The notes below the pieces were generated by a model, which saw only the letters and a program-made list of their open reading frames with translations, ran no database searches and was not told the DNA's origin. Positions 27,999 to 36,142 of a DNA stretch of 64,000 bases are shown here, piece by piece. The stretch is from Cloacimonetes bacterium UBA6097. GTDB taxonomy: Bacteria; Cloacimonadota; Cloacimonadia; Cloacimonadales; Cloacimonadaceae. Numbering within the stretch: the stretch's first letter is position 1; each line of letters begins with the position of its first letter. The position numbers and the translations under genes are program-made. The DNA lies in assembly GCA_002435865.1 (NCBI GenBank), contig DIWV01000004.1, positions 34,573 through 98,572 of the forward strand. Reading direction: 5' to 3'.

Positions 27999-29506
27999 GT
28001 GCAAATACCTATCTTTATAACGGTCAAGCGCTTACCCTGACGGATTTACCAGTAAGTTCCACAGCAGAATTCCGTTCAGAGATTATTGAGCACATAAATA
28101 GTGGCTCCAGGATTGTGTCTTTCTTTGGAATGCCTGACAAGGATGAAATTGCTCTAATCGCAGTATTAGCCAATGACACACAAGGTAATCTGGAAGTGTT
28201 GCGTACTGTGGTTCGGGATTCTTATACATCTCTTACACCCGAAGTTCCACAAGCGCACTGGTTTGAACGAGAGCTGGCAGAACAATGGGGAATCCATCCT
28301 GAAGGGCATCCCTGGTTAAAACCTATCCGCTTTCAACAGTTTATAAATAGAAAACATAGCAACGAAAATTCAGAAACTGCAACTATCAAGCCAGGAGTAA
28401 CAGATTATTTCAAGGTTCTTGGTGATGAAATTCATGAAGTTGCCGTTGGTCCAGTTCATGCGGGTATCATTGAACCCGGACATTTTCGCTTTCAATGTCA
28501 GGGTGAAAACGTTCTGCATTTGGAAATTGAACTTGGATATCAACATAGGGGCATAGAATCCGCTCTGGCAAAAGGTTTGAACCAACGTACTATTCATTAT
28601 ATGGAAACCCTGGCAGGAGACACATCTATAGGACATAGTATGGCTTATGCCATGAATATGGAAGCTCTCTCCGGAATTGTTCCACCTTATCGCAGCCAAA
28701 TCATCCGGGCTATAGCTCTTGAACTTGAACGTCTTGCTAATCATACAGGTGACCTTGGAGCACTGGCTAATGATATCGGTTTTTTACCTACTGCATCCTT
28801 TTGCGGCAGGCTCAGGGGAGATTTTCTCAATCTAACTGCCCAATTCTGCGGAAACCGATTCGGACGCAATCTTTTGTATCCCGGAGGTATCAGAAGGGAT
28901 ATTTCTGAGAACACTATCTCACATTTACAGAAACAACTGCCTATACTTCTTAGCAGCGTTAATGAAGCCATAAATCTATTATGGGAAACACCGTCTGTAA
29001 TGGCACGTTTCGAAAATATAGGCACAATTTCACATGAAGATATTATCTCACTTGGTATAGTCGGAATGCCTGCCCGTGCCGGAAACGTTCGCAGAGATGT
29101 ACGTTGTGACTATCCCTGGGGAGCTTATATGTTTTTGGAATCTCCTACTGTTACCATGCAAACCGGTGATGTCTATGCCCGCGCCAGTATCCGTTGGTTT
29201 GAAATCCAGAATTCCGTTGCTTTTATTCTCAAAGCTCTGGCTGCTTTAACTCCCGGACCTGTGAGAGAAGAATTACCACCTTTAGGTGCAGATAAACTTG
29301 CCGTTTCAATGGTTGAAGCCTGGCGTGGTGAAATCTGTCATGTGGCAATTACGGATTCATCGGGTAAGCTCAAGCACTATAAAGTCACTGACCCTTCCTT
29401 CCATAATTGGTTCGGACTGGCTCTTTCTTTGCGGAATCAGCAGATATCCGATTTTCCATTATGTAATAAAAGCTTCAATCTATCCTACTGCGGTCATGAC
29501 TTATGA
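27995..29506 (+). CDS. Ehr large subunit: NuoCD/HyfG-like protein lacking Ni-Fe ligands
   Basis: This soluble-arm subunit (503 residues) joins a NuoC-like N-terminal domain (about residues 1-110, HWFERELAEQWGIHPEGHP) to a NuoD/hydrogenase large-subunit domain. Family anchors are clear (GPVHAGIIEPGHFRFQ, LELGYQHRGIE, LELERLANHTGDLGALANDIGF). The four cysteines that bind Ni-Fe in HycE/HyfG are gone: the first CxxC site reads A207-G-D-T210 in ETLAGDTSIGHS, and the C-terminal DPCxxC site reads NLSYCGHDL, with S497 and G500 at the cysteine positions. The protein also ends there, with no cleavable tail. So it cannot hold a normal [NiFe] centre and belongs with Ehr-type relatives of hydrogenases and complex I. 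The true redox partner is unknown. Confidence 0.9.
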   Translation: MSANTYLYNGQALTLTDLPVSSTAEFRSEIIEHINSGSRIVSFFGMPDKDEIALIAVLANDTQGNLEVLRTVVRDSYTSLTPEVPQAHWFERELAEQWGIHPEGHPWLKPIRFQQFINRKHSNENSETATIKPGVTDYFKVLGDEIHEVAVGPVHAGIIEPGHFRFQCQGENVLHLEIELGYQHRGIESALAKGLNQRTIHYMETLAGDTSIGHSMAYAMNMEALSGIVPPYRSQIIRAIALELERLANHTGDLGALANDIGFLPTASFCGRLRGDFLNLTAQFCGNRFGRNLLYPGGIRRDISENTISHLQKQLPILLSSVNEAINLLWETPSVMARFENIGTISHEDIISLGIVGMPARAGNVRRDVRCDYPWGAYMFLESPTVTMQTGDVYARASIRWFEIQNSVAFILKALAALTPGPVREELPPLGADKLAVSMVEAWRGEICHVAITDSSGKLKHYKVTDPSFHNWFGLALSLRNQQISDFPLCNKSFNLSYCGHDL

Positions 29507-29516
29507 GGGAAATACC

Positions 29517-30275
29517 ATGCTGAAGATAATCCACGCACGTATCAATCAAGGTTATAGAACTTCGGATTTTCCGGCTGTACCACCGGTAATGCCTGAGCTT
29601 TTTGGGGGTCTGCCCGAGTTGGAAAAGGACAAATGCAATCACTCTTGTTCAGATTGCATAAAAGTCTGCCCTACCGGTGCCATTGTTAAAACTAACGGGT
29701 CACTGACTCTGGACCTGGGGCTTTGTATTTTCTGCCATGCTTGTGTGGAAGCCTGTTCGTATCAGGCTCTCAGCTTTTCTCAAGACTATAGATTATCAGT
29801 TAATAAAAGAGAAGATTTGCTGCTTTCCAATAACACCTTCCATCTTGCCAAAGCTGTGGATGACAAGGCAAAACGCATTTTCGGGCATTCTCTTAAGCTA
29901 AGACAAGTTAGCGCCGGAGGCTGCAATGCCTGTGAAGGTGATACGAATGTCCTGAATACGCTCGTTTTTGATTTGGGCAGATTTGGCATCCAGTTTGTAG
30001 CTTCACCTCGTCATGCAGACGGCTTACTGATAACGGGTCCTGTGACTGAGAATATGAAACTGGCTCTGCTAAAAACCTATGACGCAGTTCCTGCACCCAA
30101 ACTTGTTATTGCAGTTGGTGCCTGTGCTATATCAGGTGGAATTTATAGCGGTCATCCGGAAACAAACAACGGTATTGGAGATTTACTTCCGGTTGATTTA
30201 TATATACCAGGTTGTCCTCCACATCCCTACACGATTCTGGATGGTTTACTTCGATTGATTGGTAAAATATTATAA
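29517..30275 (+). CDS. Ehr fused ferredoxin-small subunit (HyfH/NuoI + HyfI/NuoB)
   Basis: This 252-residue electron-transfer subunit fuses two parts that are usually separate genes. Residues about 35-85 hold two [4Fe-4S] ferredoxin motifs (C40, C44, C47, C51 and C70, C73, C76, C80). Residues about 125-250 are a NuoB/HyfI-like domain with the four ligands of the proximal N2-type cluster: C136, C139 (GGCNACEGD), C203 (GACAISGG) and C233 (PGCPPHP). Three clusters could therefore form a wire to the large subunit. The start at 29517 is chosen because GAGGGA lies six bases upstream; in-frame starts further upstream would overlap the previous gene deeply. It is the last gene of the operon. Confidence 0.9.
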   Translation: MLKIIHARINQGYRTSDFPAVPPVMPELFGGLPELEKDKCNHSCSDCIKVCPTGAIVKTNGSLTLDLGLCIFCHACVEACSYQALSFSQDYRLSVNKREDLLLSNNTFHLAKAVDDKAKRIFGHSLKLRQVSAGGCNACEGDTNVLNTLVFDLGRFGIQFVASPRHADGLLITGPVTENMKLALLKTYDAVPAPKLVIAVGACAISGGIYSGHPETNNGIGDLLPVDLYIPGCPPHPYTILDGLLRLIGKIL

Positions 30276-30303
30276 ATGCAATCCTATTTACATTTTAATT
30301 CTA

Positions 30304-30353
30304 CGCTCTCAATTCTATCTTAAATTATCCCTTGTATCTCTAACGGATTGAAT
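30304..30353 (+). repeat. Dispersed element, hairpin-less copy 3
   Basis: Both flanks of the element at 22138-22252 recur here: CAATTCTATC near the left end and an exact 25-base match (30329-30353 with 22228-22252). The 26-bp hairpin between them is absent. With copy 1, it brackets the Ehr operon in direct orientation. Confidence 0.85.
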
Positions 30354-30421
30354 AAGATGGGAAAATAGTAATTATAGAGTTATGAAATAGGTATCTTACT
30401 TACTTTCTGTTAATTCTGTAT

Positions 30422-31729
30422 TCAAAACTTTAAAACTTTGCTTGTATGAATATTATTCCCCTGCCTGGCTTTTATCAGGTAAACTCCGCTGCTGACAGGT
30501 CTTTGCAAAATGTCGGTGCCGTCCCATTTCAATGAATTAGTCTTAACTTCTTTCCATTGACGAATCAATTGTCCTTTCAGGTTATAGACCGATATATCGT
30601 CTATAGAATCATTTCGGTGGGAAACATTAATGGAGAGTTCCCTGCGGAAAGGATTGGGGTAGCAGTCCATTATTAAAGAAGGAGTCGGGGCAATTTCATC
30701 CTCATTACCAACATAAGGCTGGGCTGTTATGGTATAAGAATATGTTCTGTTATTCAGGCTGTCAGGATCATTGGGAAGAACAACTTTGGCAGTAAGTTCC
30801 ATAAATCCTGTAGTATCAGGCGCCCAGGGCAGTGTTACATTAGCAAAAGTCCCCGGCATAAGAGACGGTACGCTGGCTGATGCCAGAACTTCATCTCCTC
30901 TCATCAGATAAGCTGTTGCAGTATCATTAACTATCTGTGAAGTACCTGCATTTCCGATAACTGCCGTGTAATCGGAAACCACATTCTGCATGGGAAGCTT
31001 TGGACCGGTCAGGTTAACTGCTGCAGGATTGCCCGGATAACTGGTTTTGGGCATAAAGATGTACATTGTTCCGGAATCCAGAGAAACCTGCAGGTTATTG
31101 TATTCTGCATTGGAAAAAGCTACTGCAGGCAAACCGGGCAGGACACTGTAATAATATCCGGGACCACCGGGATGAATATTTATTCCGATTGTGGCATCTG
31201 CATTAAGCGGAGTACCGATATGAGGACCGTAGATTAGATCCACCTGACCTGTCTCGTGCAGTCTTGTCATTAAGTTATATTCATTGGTAGCGTTATATTT
31301 CCAGTGGGCTGCCAGCCATTGTACAAAGAAAATCCTGTGGGGAGCTGTTCCGTATGTTTCATACATAACTGCACCGTTCTGCATGCCAAGGTCATCCCAA
31401 AGCGGAGCAATCAGAGGTCTGATATTGAGGGTGGCAAGTCCGTTACCGTAATATGGCAGGGTCAGATTGGCACCGGGATTTACCCAGCCGTTAGAGGAAA
31501 TCTTTACCTGGGTATAAGTCTGGTCGCCAAAAGGAAAAGTGAAACCAAGATTAAACGGACCTGCAAGTCCTTCATCTGTCATAGCATCTGTGGCATAATT
31601 GGCAAAGACCGGTTCCCAGAAGGTTGAACTTTGGGTAAAAGCGTACTTATTAGTGATTTGTGCTGTCAATGTTCCCAGAATAAACAAAATAAGGACTGAC
31701 AGTATTGCGTTCGTAAATATTTTTTTCAT
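30422..31729 (-). CDS. Secreted protein with type IX sorting domain
   Basis: This 435-residue exported protein has a signal peptide (about residues 1-24) and no recognised catalytic domain. The N-terminal half (about 30-230) is strand-rich with GPFNLGFTFPFGDQ and SSNGWVNPG, a pattern seen in secreted cell-surface proteins of Bacteroidetes-like bacteria. Residues about 240-340 look like a CARDB/Ig-like module (VIGNAGTSQ, MPGTFANVTLPW). The last 75 residues are the type IX sorting domain (CYPNPFRRELSI, VYNLKGQLI, SSGVYLIKARQG, KVLKF). It lies downstream of three larger cargo genes on the same strand, 42 bases after the nearest, so an operon is possible. Confidence 0.85.
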   Translation of the reverse strand: MKKIFTNAILSVLILFILGTLTAQITNKYAFTQSSTFWEPVFANYATDAMTDEGLAGPFNLGFTFPFGDQTYTQVKISSNGWVNPGANLTLPYYGNGLATLNIRPLIAPLWDDLGMQNGAVMYETYGTAPHRIFFVQWLAAHWKYNATNEYNLMTRLHETGQVDLIYGPHIGTPLNADATIGINIHPGGPGYYYSVLPGLPAVAFSNAEYNNLQVSLDSGTMYIFMPKTSYPGNPAAVNLTGPKLPMQNVVSDYTAVIGNAGTSQIVNDTATAYLMRGDEVLASASVPSLMPGTFANVTLPWAPDTTGFMELTAKVVLPNDPDSLNNRTYSYTITAQPYVGNEDEIAPTPSLIMDCYPNPFRRELSINVSHRNDSIDDISVYNLKGQLIRQWKEVKTNSLKWDGTDILQRPVSSGVYLIKARQGNNIHTSKVLKF

Positions 31730-31771
31730 AGCCCTTAAACCTCTCTGATAATATCCGGCTGCAGACTATCC

Positions 31772-33859
31772 TTACTTTAACAAAATGACCTTTTCGGTCG
31801 CTGAATAGTCACCTGTAGTCATTCTTACGAAATATACTCCGTTGGCAACCTGTTTTTTATATTTGTCAGTTCCGTTCCAATCTGCAGAATAAAATCCTGT
31901 CTGTTTGGTATCATGTACAATAGTATGAATCTTTTGACCCAATAAATTGTATATTTCAATTGTGACAGGACCGGGATTCTTAACGGCAAATCTTACAGAA
32001 GTTGCTGATTTAAAAGGATTTGGGTAGCATTCCTGTAATTCTGTCGCAGCAACAACATCCGGCTCTTCCGGATTAGAAACCAAGGGAACCAAGCCTATGT
32101 TCACAGTAGCTGTTATATTATTTGTAACTTCAACTCCGGGATTTTGATAAAGGTGGTAATTGCTCAATGAAGCGTACAGGATATAATTGCCGGGAGTTTT
32201 ATTTAGCTCATAATAGCCGTTTGCATCTGTAAAAGTCTGGGTAAAATTGGGATTGGTGTAAACCCTTACTCCGTTCAACGGCAATCCCGAAATGCTGTTT
32301 GTCACAATACCGCAAATCATGCCGTTGGGAGCACCGCCCTGAGCTATGTTTGAAAAGGCGGGAACAGATTCCACATTATTAGTGTAAACTGCCCTGACTG
32401 CCCATCTGTATAACCATGTACCGATTTCAGGAGGAGTAAACATGTCAAAATATGAATATCCGTCTATCGGATTTGGTGTAAGCAATGTCCATAAAGACTG
32501 GTTATCCTGATGCTCAGCCTTAAAGCGCCATATCTTATAACCCAGAAGAGTTCTGTTGTTATCCTTTGGCTGACTTTCTGAGCTTATTATCTTACCTGTG
32601 AAACCCGGAGACCAGTTTAAGGCTTCATGACTTAATGAAAGCTTTTCTGTTTGAAGAGGAATTAAAGCCCTGTTTCTGCCAAAAGTATCTACATTGAGCA
32701 TACCCTGGATGTTCCAGTTATACAGCCAATTTGAATCAAGGTCATATAAAGAGTGCCAAACCTGGTTGGAACATATCAGGTTTCCCCGCCAGTTGTGAAG
32801 CGGACCAATATCGCCGCTGGCAGGCTGAATTGCCATGCCTTCATACCTTACTCCAATCCACAATTCTTCATTTCCGGTGATTAAAACAGGAGAACTCAAA
32901 TCAATTGTATTCCAGACATCAAGTACAGGATTAATAACCGGTTCCTGTCGTACAACATTTCCGGCATTTCCCTGGCTGCCACCTGTCCAGACCAGAATAG
33001 TGTGAGTTTCGTTGGCATACAAAGGAATGAATTTTACAGAGAAAAGAGACAAACCGGCATAATCAGTTAAGTCTGAGGGAGTAAAACGGATGGCTACATC
33101 AAAATCAGAAGCAGGTATGGAACCAAATCCCATATAATGTGTTCCATTATCATAATGTATCAGTTCGCCTGTTCCTGTATACGGAGCATTCCAGGTAATA
33201 TTAAAGCCATTATCCTGGAGGCTATGGACAGATTGAACATTGTAAGGCGGCAGGATTTCATCTGAGAAATGAAGGTTAGTCTTGGGAAACTGTCCCGATA
33301 TGCTATAACCTATACCTGTTGTTGGTGGATTTGCAGGATCAGGATTGATTGCGTCAGAATAGAAATTCCTGGCTCTGTCCGTACCAATTGTCTGGCATTG
33401 AAAATTAGGTGAATCACTAATCCAGATTCCTTCCCAGGGCCGCTTAGTCATGATTACAAGATTTTGCCCTGAATACAGATATGGAGTTGAAAGTGGTATT
33501 GTAAGAGTATTTTGTCCCATGGAAAAATCCATTAATCCATCAAATACTAACGTGAGTTGAGTGGAATGAATCCATCCTGAAGATAAATCTGCTTGTGCTG
33601 TTGTTCCCATCCATATCTGTACCCGCTGACCCGTAAGATTTGTATTCTGTTGAGTATAATAGTACCTTATTGAGTCTATCAGACCGGTCGTTTCGATTTC
33701 ATTGGGATAGTAAAGCGTTTGGAAAATACTGTTGTGGTAATAGAAATCAAACGGCTTTCTGGCTTGCTGACCACCGTTTCCAATGGTGACATCCAGAGCT
33801 GAAAGGTTAAATACGGTTAATAGCAGAACAAAAAACAATAATACACAAACTCTTTTCAT
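31772..33859 (-). CDS. Tandem-paralogue secreted protein 1 with type IX sorting domain
   Basis: This 695-residue exported protein opens, after its signal peptide, with a domain shared by the next two genes: DVTIGNGGQQARKPFDFYY, SIFQTLYYPNEI, then VQIWMGTT and the strand block LTIPLSTPYLYSGQNLVIM. Only one copy of that domain is present (about residues 23-205). Middle parts are fibronectin-like and Ig-like; residues about 535-605 form a carboxypeptidase-regulatory-like domain (GVRVYTNPNF, DANGYYELNKTPGNY). It ends with a sorting domain (CYPNPFKSATSV, IYNLLGQKI, ANGVYFVRMTTG, KVILLK). It starts 12 bases after the previous gene of the trio stops, so the two are likely cotranscribed. The function is unknown. 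Confidence 0.86.
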   Translation of the reverse strand: MKRVCVLLFFVLLLTVFNLSALDVTIGNGGQQARKPFDFYYHNSIFQTLYYPNEIETTGLIDSIRYYYTQQNTNLTGQRVQIWMGTTAQADLSSGWIHSTQLTLVFDGLMDFSMGQNTLTIPLSTPYLYSGQNLVIMTKRPWEGIWISDSPNFQCQTIGTDRARNFYSDAINPDPANPPTTGIGYSISGQFPKTNLHFSDEILPPYNVQSVHSLQDNGFNITWNAPYTGTGELIHYDNGTHYMGFGSIPASDFDVAIRFTPSDLTDYAGLSLFSVKFIPLYANETHTILVWTGGSQGNAGNVVRQEPVINPVLDVWNTIDLSSPVLITGNEELWIGVRYEGMAIQPASGDIGPLHNWRGNLICSNQVWHSLYDLDSNWLYNWNIQGMLNVDTFGRNRALIPLQTEKLSLSHEALNWSPGFTGKIISSESQPKDNNRTLLGYKIWRFKAEHQDNQSLWTLLTPNPIDGYSYFDMFTPPEIGTWLYRWAVRAVYTNNVESVPAFSNIAQGGAPNGMICGIVTNSISGLPLNGVRVYTNPNFTQTFTDANGYYELNKTPGNYILYASLSNYHLYQNPGVEVTNNITATVNIGLVPLVSNPEEPDVVAATELQECYPNPFKSATSVRFAVKNPGPVTIEIYNLLGQKIHTIVHDTKQTGFYSADWNGTDKYKKQVANGVYFVRMTTGDYSATEKVILLK

Positions 33860-33871
33860 CTTTAACGCCTT

Positions 33872-35905
33872 TTACTTAATCAATATCAATTTCTTTGCAA
33901 ATTTATAGGTTCCGGCAGTCATTCTAAGGAAATAAACTCCGCCGGAAACTTGCCTTTGATTGTAATCCTTGCCGTCCCAAACCAGAGAATACCTTCCTGA
34001 TTTGGCAAATCCGGCAGTCAGCGTTCTGACTTTCTGTCCTTTGGTGTTATAAATCTCAATGGTAGTTTCTACCGGTTCTTTAATCTCATAATTGATTATG
34101 GTTTCTGTAATAAACGGATTTGGATAGATATTTTTTAAACTAGTTTCTACTATTATCTCGTGGTCATCAGGATTATAGTTTACTGGCACCAGATTAAAAT
34201 TAAGTTCGGTTGTATTGAGACTTGTAATCATTGCTGGCAGGGTTTGAGATTCATAACCTTGCTTGGACGCTGTTACCTGATAACTGCCTTGTAGTATATA
34301 AGGAAAATTATATTCCCCTGACAAGTTAGTCGTTGTACTTAATAACGTGCCGTCTATCTGAATCAAAGCTTCTGAAACCGGCTGATTCTGGTTATCTCTG
34401 ACCATTCCGTTTAGAGAGCCGATTCCGGTCAGGGCAAAAAAGAAACCTGTGTATGGATACAAGCCATTTAGAGTGCTGGTTGCAGGAGGATTTGCAGGGT
34501 CATATAACGTCATGTCAGAAGCAACTTTTCTGGAGCAGTTTACTGATGACTGATAGCATTTAAAATTATCACTTGAACTGTAATAAGCATCGTCTAAAGG
34601 TCTGTAGACCATCATTGCCAGATTATCACCTGTATATAAGAATGGTGTCTGCAATGGTATGGCGATATGATTATTACCGCTGGGATAATTGATATTGCCG
34701 TCATAGACAAGGGTCAATTGGGTGGAAGGTATCCATTCTGCTTCCAAATCTTCCAGATTGGTGTTGCCAAGCCAGATTTTAGTAGGTTTATTGAGCAGAT
34801 TGGTAACAAAGTCATTGCGAAATTCCATATTGGTAATATACATCGGAGCCTGAACACCAAATAAGCACCACTCATTTGAGGAAAAGATACACTCAAACAG
34901 ACTGTTTAACCAATACATATCCATTGGTATTCTGGCTAAATGTGTTATTATAGGGGGGTCAATGATAACTCCGCTGGGCATAACAAGAATATTCAGGTTA
35001 CTGGTCTGGTCATTGGAATGGTCTTGGTCAACATCAAGGACAACCTTTGCATAGATGTATGTCTCCCCTGTTGTTAAGGGTATCCATGGAACATCAATCT
35101 GGACCGTCTCTCCATGCGCAATTGTGGTGCCTGGAGAGGAAGCAATCACCTGATTGTCTGAATTGTAAAGCCTTACAAGATAATCTGTTTGAGATATTGC
35201 TCCATTGTTATGAACTGCTACATTATAGTAATTTATATATCCGGTAAGTGGTGTGATATTTCCTGTTACAGATTCTGCAGCCAAATCATGAAGGGGAATT
35301 ATGGTAGCAAAATGCAGCGTTGTCTTGGGAAACTGGCCTGATAAGCTATATCCTGCACCGGTTGAGGGAGGGTTTAAAGGATCCGGGTCAATTGAATCAG
35401 AATAGTAATTCCTGGCTCTGGAATTACCTGTAGACTGACAGAAGAAATTCAGCGGAGCAATAGGCCAGGTATCCATCCATGGACTTCTGGTCATTATCAC
35501 CAGATTGTTGCCTGTGTATGAAAAGGGAACCGATAAAGGTATTGAAATTGTATTCTGTCCTATGGGGAATGACATGGTTGAATCATAAACCAAGGTTAAC
35601 TCAGAAGAAGGAATCCAGTCAAATGATAAACCCGGTAATGTAGTGATGCCCATCCAAACCTGAATGTCTGCATCAGGAAAATCCCAGTTGGGAAAATTGT
35701 TGTAGTATCTGATTGTATCAATGACTCCGGCTGTATTAATTTCACCCGGATAATATAAAGTTTCAAACAGACTGTAGCGGTAGTACAAATCAAACGGTTT
35801 GCGAGCTTCCTGGCTGCCGTTTCCGATAGTTACATCAAGAGCTGATAGGATAGTAACAGATAGAATAAAACACAATAAAAAAAGAGACAAATAAGTTCTG
35901 CGCAT
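33872..35905 (-). CDS. Tandem-paralogue secreted protein 2 with type IX sorting domain
   Basis: This 677-residue exported protein has the shared N-terminal domain (DVTIGNGSQEARKPFDLYY, SLFETLYYPGEI) at about residues 22-205. A CARDB-like module (ESVTGNITPLTGY onward) is followed by a second, shorter copy of the same domain at about 320-505 (NSLFECIFSSNEW, KIWLGNTNLEDL, AIPLQTPFLYTGDNLAMM). A carboxypeptidase-regulatory-like domain (about 515-590, GEYNFPYILQGSY) and a sorting domain (IYPNPFITETII, IYNTKGQKV, SGGVYFLRMTAG, KLILIK) close the protein. A GGGAG ribosome site precedes the start. The repeated domain has no family I can name; it may bind a ligand or a neighbouring protein. Confidence 0.86.
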   Translation of the reverse strand: MRRTYLSLFLLCFILSVTILSALDVTIGNGSQEARKPFDLYYRYSLFETLYYPGEINTAGVIDTIRYYNNFPNWDFPDADIQVWMGITTLPGLSFDWIPSSELTLVYDSTMSFPIGQNTISIPLSVPFSYTGNNLVIMTRSPWMDTWPIAPLNFFCQSTGNSRARNYYSDSIDPDPLNPPSTGAGYSLSGQFPKTTLHFATIIPLHDLAAESVTGNITPLTGYINYYNVAVHNNGAISQTDYLVRLYNSDNQVIASSPGTTIAHGETVQIDVPWIPLTTGETYIYAKVVLDVDQDHSNDQTSNLNILVMPSGVIIDPPIITHLARIPMDMYWLNSLFECIFSSNEWCLFGVQAPMYITNMEFRNDFVTNLLNKPTKIWLGNTNLEDLEAEWIPSTQLTLVYDGNINYPSGNNHIAIPLQTPFLYTGDNLAMMVYRPLDDAYYSSSDNFKCYQSSVNCSRKVASDMTLYDPANPPATSTLNGLYPYTGFFFALTGIGSLNGMVRDNQNQPVSEALIQIDGTLLSTTTNLSGEYNFPYILQGSYQVTASKQGYESQTLPAMITSLNTTELNFNLVPVNYNPDDHEIIVETSLKNIYPNPFITETIINYEIKEPVETTIEIYNTKGQKVRTLTAGFAKSGRYSLVWDGKDYNQRQVSGGVYFLRMTAGTYKFAKKLILIK

Positions 35906-36142
35906 ATCTTTCTCCCCACTTTTTTGAGTGTAATTACATCAATAAAAGCCCTTGCTAAGATAATGCAATAATTGTTCCCTCTTTATTATTATATTGCAAA
36001 TATATCAATTAATAGAGATTCTTATTTGAGTACAAAAAGATACGGGAACAATAAGAGAGCGCAGCGTTGTTATCATTCGCTTATCGCTCCCGTATCGTCC
36101 CCGTATCAGGCAGGAAAGATTAGGGTGAAAAACTGGAAGGCA
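35906..36142. other. Intergenic gap with a repeated inverted GATACGGGA motif
   Basis: No gene is seen. GATACGGGA (36039-36047) and TCCCGTATC (36088-36096) form a 9-bp inverted pair, with further CCCGTATC units nearby (36091-36112). It may be a REP-like element or a terminator for the 767-residue gene product's downstream region. Confidence 0.5.

Noticed and set aside
27995..29506. Functional [NiFe] hydrogenase-4 or formate hydrogenlyase
   Set aside because: All four Ni-Fe cysteines are missing and no formate dehydrogenase or maturation (hyp) gene is in the window.
29286..29516. Longer version of the fused ferredoxin-NuoB gene
   Set aside because: It would overlap the large-subunit gene by 220 bases; the ribosome site GAGGGA points to 29517.
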